Source: Struthio camelus
Lineage: Eukaryota; Chordata; Aves; Struthioniformes; Struthionidae
Reading direction: 5' to 3'
Length of the DNA stretch: 64,000 nucleotides
NCBI RefSeq assembly: GCF_040807025.1
Contig: NC_090945.1
Coordinates: 39,859,088 to 39,923,087, forward strand
Shown here: positions 13,101-28,100 of the stretch, in pieces
Position numbering within the stretch: the stretch's first letter is position 1
Layout: each line of letters opens with the position of its first letter
The notes under the pieces: generated by a model
What the model saw: only the letters and a program-made list of their open reading frames with translations
Told to the model about the DNA's origin: nothing
Database searches by the model: none
Program-made: the position numbers and the translations under genes

Positions 13101-16100
13101 TTTCCCATTTTTTCATGAATTTGTGAAATATGAAGTTTTCTATAATATATAGTCAACCAAATGTAAATTCTGTGCGTCTAAGGGTGTCATATTATATCCC
13201 AGTTCTATTCCCAGCTCATGAACCATCTGTCAGCCAGGAGGGAGAAGCTGTTCAGATGAGAACAATTGCAGCCTTTTGGTCTTTTAAAGTTCACATACTC
13301 AAATTTATGGCTATACCTTGTTCTACACTGACTGATCTGTTTTCACACACGGTACTCATAGATAGTGGAGTAAAAACAGCTGTATCACACTGGAGGAGTT
13401 GCCATCGATGGCCAGCCAACCACAATAGCTCTCTGCAAAGCTGACAAAGCAGCTTCACTTTTAGTATTGGGTATACTAGTTTTCAAAACACACTCATATA
13501 TTTCCTCTGCAGGTCCTTAGTGTAAAAGCGGGTAGGCTGACAGATCAGGGGTCAGGTAATTAGGTGAGAAAACGGCAGGCATGAGGAAACTATCTGGGGT
13601 TTGCCTGTTCACCTAAATGAATGTTTCAATGTCTTTGTCCTGTGTCCTAGACTACTGGTGTTCACATCACGGTCAGCCTCTCGTGCTGATAGTTGTTATG
13701 TTGTTCCTCTAGCCGCTTCCGGACTGTTGTTATCATTTAGACTTTAGGTGTACCCACAGGGGAAGGGCAACTACAGCACTTAGGTTTGTAGGAGGTCTAA
13801 TGCAGTTTGTATTGTATTGAAGCGTGCAGGAAGAGGCATTACTGACATAAAGCGCTCTCAGACAAGTTCATTAGAGGACCTGCAAGTCGTTGGATTTGTG
13901 GAGGCACAAATGCCTTTGTAAAAATAAAGAGTGTTTTCACATTACATTGGCCATTTTGGATGAACTTACGGAAGCATTTCCCAATCACATGTAGTCTTCA
14001 GGCTAACCAAGTGTTTCAGTGAGAAAGATTTTTGTAAGTTCTCACTGCCATCAGGTAACGAAGGGTGCCAAAAAGGCTTCAGAAGCTGCAGTCCCAGCTC
14101 GCTGGCGACAGAGGAAAGCCTTCCACTAACTTCACCGAACCTGCTGTCAAGTTCTCAGCCATCTAGCTAGCTATGTGTTGTTCTGCACGTTGTTCAGCAG
14201 CTTCTGTGACCAGGTGACGAGCCTGACTGGGAAATCCATCCAGCAGAAAAATAAGCCAGAAAAAGAACTCTTTGGCTGAATAATATTTTCAGCTCAGCAT
14301 GTAGTGAAATGATTGGGGTGTCCCAGCACAAAATGGGTGAGAAGCATAGAAAATGGTTCCGGGAAGAAAAAAAAAGTTCTAGGATCTAATAATTTTCAAG
14401 TGCTCACTTTTAAGAAAACTTTTTATCTTTTACTGCAGGTTTAGGTCAGGCATTGTCATAAGGATTTGCCATAATTGTAGGATGAGCAAAATTTTTTTTT
14501 TACCCACATGATTTTGAGTGAAAAGTTTAGTCCCCTGCAGGAGCAAATCTTTATTTGGTGAATTTTCTAAAAAGAAATTTCCCAAAATGAGCTTGATTTC
14601 TTTTGGATTACAAATTTTTAAAAATATTTTTCTCTATTTCTTTTAAGTAAAAGTAACTAAAAAATCTCTGTTGGGTGATTAACCTCCAGTACAAACGCTG
14701 GATCCTTTTCCTATACTGCTAGAACACCCAGCAAGACTGATGCTGATGCTTAGTGAGAGTGAAGCCTAGAAGGAGGTGAGCTTCAGCCCACGAAATTGTA
14801 TCCAAGGAATGAAAACTTGATTGTTATTTGAACTATTTTTTGTTTAAATTTATTTTTATAAATAAAGTTATTTTAATGGAGAACACATCATTAAGGCTAC
14901 AGAGAAGTGTAGATGATTGCCAGGTAATCCAAAGCATATAGAGAAAACTGGAGAAAAAATAAAATGGCTGAAATAATTTAAATGGAGCAGGCATAGAAAT
15001 AACCAACGGTGATTTTAGAAAGTGTTGGCTTACAGAAGCTGCAGACATTGAAGGAAAGCTTTGACAAAGTGCACTAAAGGCAACTAAAAAAAAGGAAAAA
15101 GCGTGGCTTGGCACAGAGAGGGAAGCAGGAAGAGTTTGGGTCAAAGTAGTTGGAGGAAATGTAAGAAGTTTTGAAGGAGGTACCAAAGTGATCAAACTGT
15201 TTCAACTTCTAATAGAGAAAATTCACACACACACAAAAATGTCTACTGGACTGTGCAAGTATCCAGTATTTTGAGGATGTTCATTGCATTTCCAGATGTG
15301 TGTGTTATCCTTTGTGGTTTGGCTGAGAAGACAGAGAGACTAAGAGAAAGCACAGTGTATCTCAGAGAGATGTGGGAAAGTTTGTTCACCCTTTGCAAGC
15401 TTTTCCTCTAAACTAAATCTGACTTAGTTACATACCATGTCCTAAGAATCAAGATGGTTTTCTTTTCTCATATTAATTTCAGTCCAGTTCTTAGGGACGT
15501 TGGCGTTTACAATTCCTGACTGACCTCATATGCTTCAAGACAACATTTCTCTCTAACAAGTCCAGCTCTTCTCCTGCTTTGGAGAAGAAGGAATATGTGG
15601 CATGGGAGCTGTTTTCAGGAATCAGTGAGGTTTGATGTCCTGCAGGCTGATTTGAATTTTTTAGAGAATGGCTGGAGAAAGAGGACCAGCAGTACTATTC
15701 TTGAATATGAAAATAGGAGTATGTTAAGGGACTGTGTGTACACATATCATTTCTGCTTGCTTTTTTATAAATATACTATTTCTCAGGTAATCGCTGAAAT
15801 CATTGTAACATAATCATTTACAAAAAAGATGTACTTTTTTTTTTTAATCTCTTTGAGAACAGTCTTGCAGCCAGTTTGCCCTGCTTACCACTGTCTGTTC
15901 TTTGATCTCTTTTGGGATCCCTGAGCTCCCTGAGAATTCCAGAAAAAAAAATCAAGTATATTAATATTCTTTGTGCCATTTGATAGAGAATGTTTCTTTT
16001 ATATGGAATTCTATAGGACATTTAGTCTCACCTCTTCTATAGCCTTATATTGCTTTGGGAAGATTGCTTAACTTGTTTTTAGCTCGTTATGTCTGTTCAT

Positions 16101-19100
16101 AGAGTAGGTATATAAATGTGCATGCCATGTAGCAGTTAGGAGGCTTCACTAATTAATTTTAAAAATACATATTTTTGAAATACAATGTAGCATGTTTGCT
16201 GGTCAGTGATAAGCATGTGATGAACAGACATCATCAAGTTGAAGAGGAAGAAGAAAAGAACGGGTTCAATACTTCCATTGCTAAGCGGCCAGATTGACAA
16301 AGATTGATTTACTAATTATAGGGTAAAATGAGGAGCAATTTCATTTAGGTCAATAGAATAATACCATATAAGATTGGAATCAGGCCTTATCAGGACTACC
16401 ATTTGTCATTTAGCAGTTTTAAGATGAACAAGAATACTTAATTCTCAGAGCTCTCTCCCCGTTAAGTAAAACAAGAAATGTTTCTGTGTTTGTATGACTG
16501 GATAATTCCAGTGTAAAGGTAATTGCTTGAATTGCTACTTGTTGTGTAGGCATTATTATTTTGTAGTATTTAATTTTAAAGCAGGTTATGCCAGTTCTAG
16601 AAAATTAGAATCTAAGTTTCAGTTAGAGTTTTATTTTGATTGATGATTGATGATGTTACGATGTTAGAGACAAAGATACTGATGGAAAGGGAATGGAGGA
16701 TTTTAAATAGTAGATTTAGAATCTACTTTTTAAAGCTTTGTAATTCCTTTGATGATCATTAGAAATTTGGAGCACTTAGAAATACCAGCTCTTAAACAGT
16801 TTGTTTCAGCTATGTCTCAAGTAGCGCTTCTGTCCTACTCTGGTAAAAGCCCTTCATTACCATGCTGCTAGTAGATAATTTTTTAATTGTGATCCTCTTT
16901 CATTTGTACATTAGAAAGATGATGATTCTAGTCCTGAGCTGGTTGCTAGGTGTTTTAGTTCATATGACACAAGTTGAGTTTTTATAAAAATCTACTTCGC
17001 CCTCTGCCTTTCTGATACTTTTTCTAATTCTAAATCTTTTTGTAAAGAAGAACTTTGTGTATTAGGTGATTTTTTGTTTGTTTTTGTTGTTTTATTTTTT
17101 AACATAAGATAATGTGATTCAGTCACTGTCTTCTAGACTTTCCTGCCTCTTTGTCTTCTGTCTTTCTGAAGCGATCTATAGCGCGGAGCTGTGTTTAGAT
17201 GAAAGGATATCTTTTCTATTTAATGAGGTTGCTGTGACCCTCACCTGCAAAGATACTATGGGTGCCATGTTCATAGTTTTGCTGAGCCAAAATACCTTCT
17301 AGGTGCATGAATTGGAGAATGAGTCTGTGTAAATATTTCCTCTTTTTCACTGGTCCTGCAAAAGACATCGTCTCTCTATGGGGAGTCATCATAGGCAAGA
17401 CCACAGAAAGTGAACAACTACTCTAAAAATAAATATACTGAGAAAGGAAATAGGGCTATGCACAGGACACGAGAAAGGCAAACTCAAGTTGCTGCTGCTA
17501 CACATGGCAGAGGAAATGCGGCTTTTTTGCCTGGGCAGCCTTATGAGGACTTCAGCAAACAGAGCACAACTGCATCAGAGACCAGGGCATCCCCCCAGAG
17601 CATCCACATCTCGCCAGTGGAAGAGGATGTGCCCTAAGACGCTTAGCAAATTCAGCATGTAACTGGCCCTTGCCAAAGGGCAGAGTGGGGAGTACCTCCT
17701 TTGGCATGCTCTGCATGCAGTGGGCCAGCAGTGGGGAGCAGCTAGCACTTGAGGGTCCATGGGACTGCCCTCCCACAGAGGTGCTCATTGTCCTTGTACA
17801 GAGAGCAGGGACTCTGCCATTGCTGTGCAGCAGCAGCAGCCTGGTGCCAGCGTTAAGCGCATGGAGCAGTACAGGGAGGAAGACACTTGCGAATAACTAG
17901 GAAGGTTTCACTTGTGTCTAATAAAAGGCTTGTATACATGCATGGTCTTGTTTTAAACCTGAAGTTGAGAATTGTTTTCTTTAGTGAAAAAATGTGTATT
18001 CTTATCATGCATTAAACAACTGATAACACTTTACTTATGAAAAACTGACATGTGAACAAGGCATTACAAAAATCCTTGCAGTGTGGCTTGATTTGTTGTT
18101 GTTGTTGTTGTTGTTTTTTGTTTTAATCTACCAGGATTGTGCAGAATTCTGAAAAAGAGGTATTTGATTAGGCCATTTGATTAGGTACCTACATCTTGAT
18201 TTTAGATTTTCTCTTTGAAGATATGAACAAATGGTTGTTAAAAACATCTCATGCCTTCTATAAATAAAATGTAATCAAAATTGGAAAGAATGAAGACACT
18301 TACTTTGAAATAAAGCCCATCTTGAGCAGGGTTATTGCATATTCGCATATTATAAAATACAAATTCTATCTTTATTAATTCAGCAACTGCTTTGTGATGC
18401 TCTACTGAAAAATCATATTTATTTTCCCCCACTTCATTATTTTTTCGGAACACAAGTGGTAGTAATGGTTTCGTATTGTACTTTAATTGCTATGAGATAT
18501 GAAGCAGATCTAGTTATAATTTTCAACAGTAAGTAACTTCTCAGAGGTGGAGCCTGCACACTTATTTTATTTAAAGACAAATTCCAAATGATATATAGCT
18601 GATTTGGTGCTTGTCCTATAATCAAAAATATTTTTTCATTTCCTTTTTAGGAAGGAAGCACAGCTGGATGAAGAAGGACAATTTCTTGTCAGAATAATTT
18701 ATGATGATTCCAAAACCTATGATCTGGTTGCAGCTGCTAGCAAGGTCCTTAGTAAGTAATACAAATATCCTCCAGGAATTCTTTCTACTCTCAGTGGCTA
18801 GCTCCTGATCTGATTTCTTCATAGTTTAAAATGCATTACTTTGTCGGCTCATCACCTAAAAGATAATCAAATCGCACATCCATGTAGCACAGAGAAACAG
18901 GATTTAGTACAGTTTTCTGAAACATGAAGCATTGTCCTCCAAAGAAAGGATTTTTTTTCCTTCATTTAGCTGAAATAGTTTTATTCCTTTTATTTCTTGA
19001 AATGATTTTTATTACTTGTAAAGTATTCCAGATCACCAGGTACACCTTAGATTGCAGTAATATATTTCATCCACAGGGCGTGGACAGTGTTACAAGCAGT

Positions 19101-22100
19101 CATAAACTAACAATATACCATCAAAACTACCCTCCCGCTACACATGTTTTCCAACCCCTGCTGCAAGAGCAGTCTATGGCTGCTTAATCCTTGATCTCTC
19201 TGCCAAAACTGCAAACAAGCATGCCCCATTACAGAGTTCTTTGTGGCATGGGTACATCTCATTTCATATTTGTCACCGATTTGGGTAGCATTAATTTTTT
19301 TTCAGTCATTGCAACTCGGGCTGGAATTTAAAAAGTAGAATTATGCCTGTCAGCGTTATTTGATTTACAGTTCCCAAATGCGGAATGAATTTGTTCTGTA
19401 TCAGTAGTCAGCCAAGAACCCATAAGGCCATGATGGCTGCAGTAGTCATGTTGAATTGAAGCAACTGATGTGGTTTCACGCTATTGTAAACCGGAAATAA
19501 CTGCTCTGAAATCAGCATTGTTAACTACACAGTTCTTTTATTCATGAGTAGTGCTTTCTTATCTGTACCAAAATTTAAAATGGTATGGATTATCAAAATG
19601 CAGCATAATCAGAATGGTAATTGGTAAATCTCCAATGAAATTCTCGTATTTAACACTCATTGTTTGGTACTTTGACCCTGACTCTTGTTTTCCTCATATT
19701 ATTGATTTATTGGATCTGAGTAGAGTTTAGGCACTGTCTTTCTTATTTATGAAAAAGAGACTGAAGTGGTAAGTGAAGTACGTGCAGTGTTTGGACTGAA
19801 TCCCATTTTCCTGTTTTAACTAGATCTAAATGCCGGGGAAATCCTTCAGATGTTTGGGAAGATGTTTTTTGTGTTTTGTCAAGAATCTGGTTATGATACA
19901 ATTCTTCGTGTCTTGGGCTCAAACGTCAGAGAGTTTTTGCAGGTAAGATTTTTTTGCTGAAGTATTTCAGATACAGGGGACAAGACAGAAATACCGTCTA
20001 GTTGACAGGTTGTACTGGGAGTGGGAATTGGGGGATAAGAGTTGTACTGTATAATCCTAGACTTATTTGTGTAGGGACCATGAAAAAATTTCTTTTTTCC
20101 TATTTGCAGTAGCACCTTTGATCCTTTAATTACATGAAAAGGAGTCGGAAGGCAAGTAAGCTGAGGTTGCAGAGGTGCTCATAAGTCTGAAGTTTCTCAA
20201 ATTTAGTGTTTGATGCAACTGCAAAGAAAAGTTTTGAACAGAATTTTTTGTATGTGACAGAAATTGAGTCCGAAGAGACATTGAACAACCCACCAATTCA
20301 AATTGTCTGTGGGTGTTAATTAACAGTGCTTACCTTGTTTATAGTAGCAGAAAATGTCATCTTCAGATTCATAGGACATTTTTTATCCTAAGTTCTCTTT
20401 GACAATTATGGATACTGATTATTTCTAATTGTAGAGTATGTACAGTGTTAGGACTCGCCACAGCCTATTTATGTGACAGGAGATTTTTTTCTGTCCGTGA
20501 ACAGAGGATGGGATTGACCAGCAGTAATTTCAGTCAATTTTATGCTTCCTTAACTTTACAACAGTGTGATATTGTGCTATAAAACCAAACAAAAGCAATT
20601 GTTCGTTAACATGGAAGAAATGTAGTGACCTCTCTAAGTTCTGATTTCTAAGTGTAGGTGACAAAAGAGGGTTTCCTTTTTTTCTCCTGAAAATTGCTCG
20701 CTGCAGAAGACAGTTTAGATTTAAAACTCATGACATGTGTCACTTGAAGAGAGGTGTCTGCTGCAATGAGTTTAAAAACAATGAACTGGTTAAGACTTCA
20801 GGGGAGATTGCCCAGTAGCTGAGTATCAAATACCTGTTGATTTTTCACTGGGAACTTAGCACACTCTTGCCATCTGTTCCTTTGAAAATCTCTCCACTAA
20901 TAATAAGTTGAAAGAGCAGAGTGCCTAGTGTGCTTGTAGTCCTTTGTAATGCAAATACTTGATTATTAGGGTAGATGTCTCACTACCTGTTACGAAATGT
21001 GTATTATTCCAGAACATCCTAGGTTTAGTCAATCCAGACTTCTTTTACAAAACCTATAGACTGTAACTGCTGGGCAAATTAACAGGATATGTGTATCCTC
21101 CAAGTGGTGCATGCCACATGTGGTCCATGGTCTGTCTGTGGGATGTGACATCCCTATATTTCATAGCTCCGTTCACAAGCTGCCCTTAAAGCAACCCTTT
21201 AGGTAATTGCAATTTTTAAAGGAGAGTCAGGTAGTAAAGCTGCAGTTAGGGGTTGGGTAGGAATAGAGGAGGAAGAAAAACATTTAAAAGACATGTCTGA
21301 CCCATTGCTCCATCACTTTCACAAGGTGATGGGCCAGTCGTTTCCTCTTCCTTTCCCCCCTTCCCTTTTCCATACAATATACTTCTCTTTCTGCTCATTA
21401 ACGAAGAATGATCCTGAGAAAATCGGATACATGCTGTAGTATGCACCCAACCTCTGTAAAAGCGTGAATGGTTTACATTTACATTCTTCTAACGATAGTA
21501 TTTTAGGCTACTTTGTTTAATTTCCGTGTTTACAGATGACATTTGCTAGTATGCACTCCTGTGAATTCTGACAGAATTAATGTATTAGTAGCTCTGCTAA
21601 CAGTATACTTTTTAGCTTGTTATTATGATGGAAAATCAACATTATCTGTAATTTATTGTTGTTGCAGCTTCCAGCTGTCAGACTGGGTCAGGAGACTAAT
21701 TTATATACCTATTAACAAAATAATCCTTTTTACAGATTGAGTTTATTGTGCTGAGGTTTTGTCAGATTATTAAAATACATAATAAAGAAAGTTCCAAAGG
21801 TGCAAGGTGCATCTTGAAATCTGTACTGAGCCCAGGATTTATGAAATAATTGAAGGCTTCAGCTTTTTTAAAGCCTGTGAAAGTAAACCTGAAGTTTCTG
21901 TTCTACTTCCCTTGCTATCTCAGAGAGAATTTAGTTTATCCGTAGATGAAACACAGGTACTTCAAGCTTCAAGAAGGAGGAAGAGACAGCACAACCAAAA
22001 CTAATATTTATACTCTCTGTGAAAAACACAGGCCTGGAAAAAGTACAACTCATATTGAAAGACACTATGCCAAAGTGTGAAAAGAGATACCGCCTAAGAA

Positions 22101-25100
22101 ATCCCAAGTGTGCTTTTACATTATATTCAGTAGCTCTCTATTGAAAGAAAATCAGTCAAACACTGGAGTAGTGGTTAATACTGTCCTACTTAGGGAATCA
22201 TTTACTTGGTTATGTAATTGATCATGATTGCAATAAATGTGAGCAGTTTAATCTCTCTTTTGGAAAAGCTTCCAGAAATGCTGTACAGCACAGACCAGAA
22301 CAGCTATAGCTCATCTGTGTATATCAGGTACCAATCACAACTTGGTTACTTTCAGACAGGCCAGGACCTGCATGTTTTAGTGTCAGTGGTTCTTGCTCCT
22401 TCCTGCTCGGGGATCCCTTTGTGTTTCACCAGGGAGCTGGTCACTGCTCTCAGCAGCTCTAGAAGCACGTCTCTGGTCCCAGCACAAGCTGTGGCATACA
22501 TCTGAGCAGTCTAGGAGTCAAGAATTCAGGGAGAGAGCTTAAGATATGTTATCTTTACCAGATTGCTTTTCTTGCCCACAGTAGGTGAACAAACCAGAAA
22601 GAAGACACACTTTTCTTCCAGAAGCTGCAATATCAATTTAGAAAGGAGCAAATACAACAAGGAATAACAGGGGATGTTAAAGGAGACAATGACAATACGT
22701 GAATGACAAGACTTAGGAGTGTTTTTAGCTCCTGGATCTGTATGCACATCTCCACTGCTTCTGGACTCTATGTTGGAACAAGGACCTGGGTAGAGTTAAG
22801 CTCCTTCCTCACCCCATGGCCTGTATACATGGGAAGAAAAGACACACTGGGGACTGGAAAGCAGCTGTAGTACATCCTGTCCCAGTCCCCCACTCTGGAT
22901 GTTTAGGGAGTCAGGACTGAAGGGCATGTCACAGGGGGCTTACCTGTCCCGCTGTTTGGACATAACCAGTAGTGGGCTAGTAGGTTAGCAAAGTGGTTTT
23001 GCACAACGGGGCTACTGCCTTAGCAACACTTGTACTGGAATAGATTACCTGCATTTTCTATGCATGTCCTTACGACTTTTTTCCAAAAGGTCAACATATC
23101 CCAGCTGTTTCTGAGGAGCACACACTGAAAAATAGTAGTTCTGTACCTGATTAAGAAGATTTTGGGATATTTCCTTGGAGCTAATGACCTTTTTTTTTTC
23201 TTTTCTTTTTCTCTTCTCATCCACACTTTCATTCTCTTTCAACCTCATTGTCTTGACTCCTGCAAAGATTTCCAGAATTTGGTTGCAAGCATTATACTTT
23301 TTTCTCTTGAATGCCCACTAACAGCTGGGACGAATTGAGTCCCAAACTCTTCCATTTTCAAGTTTTAGTTTAGAGGTGTTGATATAGCAACAAAAACATG
23401 AATTTGAAACAAACTGAAAAAAATGAAGGCGGATGTTCCAGGCAGAGTGCATCCTACGGAATTCATTTATAAGAGCCTCATTTCCTCTGGAGGCCTCCCA
23501 AGAGAAAAGGCAGCTGTTGGAATGCTTCACAGCCCACATGAAATCAAGTTCAGCATGCTTCCACAACTCTGATGATCGACAGATGCTCATGAAAGTTGGA
23601 GAATGACCCAGCTAGCACACTGAAAATGTTTTCATTTGACTTCTTGGACTGGCCCAAAACAATACACAAAACCTGATGCTAACAGTGACTTTGGGGGTGG
23701 GGGACAATGTTTAAAATGTGTAGTAAAGTTTTGGACTTAAGATGTGAAGGAATTGCATACATTTTACAACATAAGTAAATGGTTATTTAGGCTGCAACAC
23801 TATTCAGCAAAGCAGATTGCACTTTCTATCTTAAAACATTATGCAGTAAATAGTAACATGGAACCATGGTAATTACTTCATAATCAAAGCTGGAGCTAGC
23901 ATTGCGTGATTTTGATCTCACTATTCTCTTTAGCCTCTTCATAAATTCTGCCTATCAATTTCTCATTTAGCTTTCCTCTCCAAGTAGTAATTGTTTTGTC
24001 ACAATTTAAAGTTAAATAAATGTCTAGGATGTCAGTTGGAAAAAATGACTTTTTTCCCTTTCTTGAACAACCTTTTCTGAAGCATTTTTACAGCAGCTCT
24101 GTGGGGAAAAAAATCTGTGGGAATTTTTTCTCTTATTCTCAGAGAAAGTAGGCATTTGAGCCTGGCCTTTTAATTATTTAAATCTTTACTTCAAAATTTG
24201 TAACTTTGTTAGGCCTTACAGAGCTTGCATTGACTGTTTTGATGTCAGAACTAGCTTGTTGTTTCATTCAGAATAAGGGGAAAGATTTGTGGTTATTCAA
24301 ACATGGTTATTTGTATTTCACACCTGCATTCACTTATAAAGAGAAGTTTATAAAGGACTAGAGTTAGGAAGGAAGGAAAATGGATGATGAACAGGATTGA
24401 GAAACATGTATGAAGTCTTTAATCATCTGAGCGTTTTGAAAAACGGCATAGTGAAGCCTGAGTTCTTACTGTCTAGAGTAATTTTTATGGGTGCTACTTT
24501 TGCTGTCATTCTTTGTTCAGATATTTGTACAGCAGGCAGAGAGAACATCGCAAGCTACCTGAAAGAGCTGCTATTAAGATAGTTCTAGAAATAACATAGC
24601 TAATGCACAATGCATCCAGCGTGAGAAAGGAGATGGCCAGATTAAAAATGACATGCACTTATTTTCTTTAAAACTAGTATGTGAATATCTTATAATAATG
24701 TTTTTAATTTCTTGTTCTAGAACTTGGATGCTCTGCATGACCACCTTGCTACTATTTACCCAGGTATGCGAGCCCCTTCCTTTAGATGCACTGATGCTGA
24801 GAAGGGGAAGGGACTTATTCTGCACTACTATTCAGAAAGAGAAGGTCTTCAGGATATTGTGATTGGAATCATCAAAACAGTAGCTCAACAGATCCACGGT
24901 ACAGAAATAGATATGAAGGTATGAAGGCATGTACACATTGAAAGTTTACATCATTAGGACAAAATCAAGAAAAACAAATGATCACAGACAGTCACTGTCG
25001 TTGTTGCTGTATCCTTTGTTCTTTCTACATGGCTCTATCTGCCAGGGTTTGGAGCAAGTCTGTGTATCAACTGCAGACCATGACATCTCACTTTCCTCAC

Positions 25101-28100
25101 AGCGCTGTTCTGTAATCACCAACCTTCATCTGAGTCATAACAAATTCTGGCTGTGAAAAAATAGGATGATGTTAAAGCTACCATGCCAGCTATATCCCTT
25201 GGCACTAGTGGAAGCTCCATAGCTGTATATAACAGGTTGAAGTCTGCTTTCTGTCCCCAGAGTAACACAAATTCTCAGAAGTCCCAAGCCGGGTAGTATG
25301 TATTCAAGTTTTCAGGTATTCAAGCTACTAAGAGAGCTGCAGGATGCTAGACCTTAAGTTAACCACAGTTTAGTCAGAAAAATGGGACGGAAAAGCTCAT
25401 TCTTGGACAAAGTACTATAGAATCTAGAATGAGAGGACTGCTTTATTTTATTGCTTCTCTGAATCACTTTCGTACCAGCACAGTGCCCCCTGTGAAGCAC
25501 TGCTTTAATATTGACTCAGGAAGAGCCACCATCACTTGGGTTGCTTTAGAGGCAGGTTAACTGAGATGTACTGAGAAGGCCAGCACTAATTTGCAGATAG
25601 ACCTAATCAGGAGCAGTTCAGGACACTATCCCATCATTCAAAGAAGACAACATGTACGGAAATTATGTACTGAGCTGTTGGGGCACTTTTTGTCTACTTT
25701 CTTTCAAATTTGGCCTATATTTCTTAATGTCTACTATGTGTTCTGTGAGAACACGGACATTTTGTTTGTCCTAGATTTTTCATCTGCGTGTAAACGGTGA
25801 GGCTGGTGTGCACTGATGCGGCCTGGCTGGAGGCACAGTAGTTTCCTTCCAGTCTGCATGCTGGATTTTACTTCCCGGAACCAAGATGTGTTTGTGGGTC
25901 TCATATCATCAGGGAATGGAAATGCAGCAGGATATGCACCTGCAGCCCCAGGAATAGAGAAATGTCCCTAAGTCTTTCAGTTTACCTAGAGCCATATGTG
26001 CTAAGTCACTTGAGAAACTGGAATGAGGCTCCTGCTTTGTGTCTGTATAGAGCAACAAAGATTTAATTGATCGCTGGAACAGGCCCTGCGTATCTAACAT
26101 CAGAGTGTGGTCCAAGGCACGGTTAGCCTCTGGATCTGGAGGAAAAACTGCAATATAAAGCTGTTTTGTGCCTTCAACCCTGAACTTTGTCTCATCTCTG
26201 CTGGTTAGTAAAGCCTTACTTTTAACACTTATAATGACATTAAATAATACTTTACTCCATAGATTCTGAATGACTGCAGTGGTACATATGGAGGGAATAA
26301 AAAACTACTCTGTTTCTGTAAAGTGAGAGTGCCAAAATTTGCAGCTTATCCACATAGACAATGAAAGTCTCCCTTCATTACACCAAAGGTCAACTATTAA
26401 TCATTGATGTTTGTAGAGAGAGCATTTCAAAACCCCAGCAAAATGATCAAGTCTGCCGTTGTGGTACCTGACTAGTTTTACGCTGTTAAGAAAAATTAGA
26501 ACAGGAAAAAAGAATTAGACAGCTTTCTTTCATCTCAATCCCTTGCTCCTTAATTTAGCAAATTAGTGCTTTCCCGTTTCAGACTGTTAGTAATGTATTG
26601 TTTGAAATGGCACAGCATAGAAAAAAGAGTTTGCTTTTCATCCCCTAAATTTTTGCAGACTAACCGTTGCCTCTTCTTCTATGAAGTTTTTGTTTTGAAC
26701 TTTAGTTAGAATGTTGCTTAAGGAAGGATGTTTTTAGAAACTGATAAGAGCCTCAGTGCTTAGCTTGTGTTTCTGTTGCTGTTATGGGAGTTGCCTTCCT
26801 ACTTGCAAGAAGAATGCTGAGATTCCTAGTTGTTCTCCCAGATCTATTTATTCAAAGCATTTGCCTTCAGTTTTTCCATTACATTGCAGTCCAGCATGGA
26901 ACTGTTTTACTAAACTATCTCTGTAGTTCTCTTTATGTTAGTGTAAAGTTAATATCTGTAATTTGATATTTAATTACTCTGTTACTCACTCTTCTTCTCC
27001 AATTGTTTAGAACAAATACTCACATAGGTCTACTTGAGAGTCTGCATAAGTCTATATTTGCATCAAATTTTACTTGAAGGTGTCTTACACATTATCAGTG
27101 TCTGTGAAGTTGGTAGCAAAGTTTACTCAATCTTTTACAATAATAATTTTTTTTTCATTAAGTGATTAGATTCTGTTTGCGTGGGTTACTTGGACCACAG
27201 TGCTAGTTAGTTTATTTTTCAGAGCTCCTACAACAATAGAATTTGCAGACATTTCCAATAGTTGCCAGATGAAAATAAAACCTAAGGAATCTCATGATTG
27301 TATGACAGAAACATACACTAAGAAAATACGTTGCTCTTGTTTTGTCCCAGATTGTTTCTTTGAATGGAGAAATAGCTAAATTAAAAAAATGTAGTTTATT
27401 CAGTTTTCTGTATTTTCACCCAGAAATGTTTATGTAAATTACAGCAGGACTTTCCTGCTCCAGAATGGTGTCCCTTAAAAAGAAAAGGCACATTTCCCAG
27501 ACCTAGGCCTTGTGTATGCTGAAGGGATGAAAAAATTCTGAGTTTGTCTCTGAACTGTGTTAGCAGCGAAAGGAAGGCAATTTGGATTGAACTTGGGTTC
27601 CCAGTTTCAGTTAAATAGTTCAGGAAAGCCTAAGTTGAAATTAATCAGCTAATTAGTCCAACTCCAATTTGCCTTATCTTTCCTGCTATTTTAATCCATT
27701 TTAGGTAAATAGAGGTAGGAACATACCGTTTTTCAGACTGTCCTAAGAATTGTTCCTGACTTTGAAAACACGCTAAGAGTAATAGTTCTGCCAGTCTCAA
27801 TATGAAAGCTAAAAATGTTCACACAGCTGGTGACCGGCTTTTGCATGAGATCTCTGTTAGCAGCCTTCTGGCTGTGCCTTCTCTTTCTTCACTTGTCACC
27901 AGTGTCTGTGTATAAATGTGGGTGACCTGTGAAGGTGAAGTCAGTGCAGAGTTTCTCTCAGGGCTACAAATGGGAGAGGACAATGAAGAATGTTGTAAAA
28001 TTCTACAAAGCCCCAAAATCTTTTGGGTAAACAGGCTTCTGCAGTTCTGTTATTATCTGAGAGCAAGCTATCAAAATCTGCCTTTTAGACAAGCAAGGAA

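Larger units (their letters stand above)
1510..18650 (+). other. GUCY1B1: Intron 2 (17.1 kb)
   Basis: This is the largest intron, bounded by GTAAGT and TTTTTAG. Its first 150 nt are still CpG island, followed by a TATA-box-like TATATAAA at 1681. It contains a worn CR1 fragment near 2.5 kb, a GC-raised segment with AATAAA at 17.4-17.9 kb and a TTG microsatellite near 18.1 kb. The remainder is AT-rich non-coding DNA with short A or T runs. I see no convincing extra coding exon, although conserved enhancers cannot be excluded without alignment. Confidence 0.9.
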
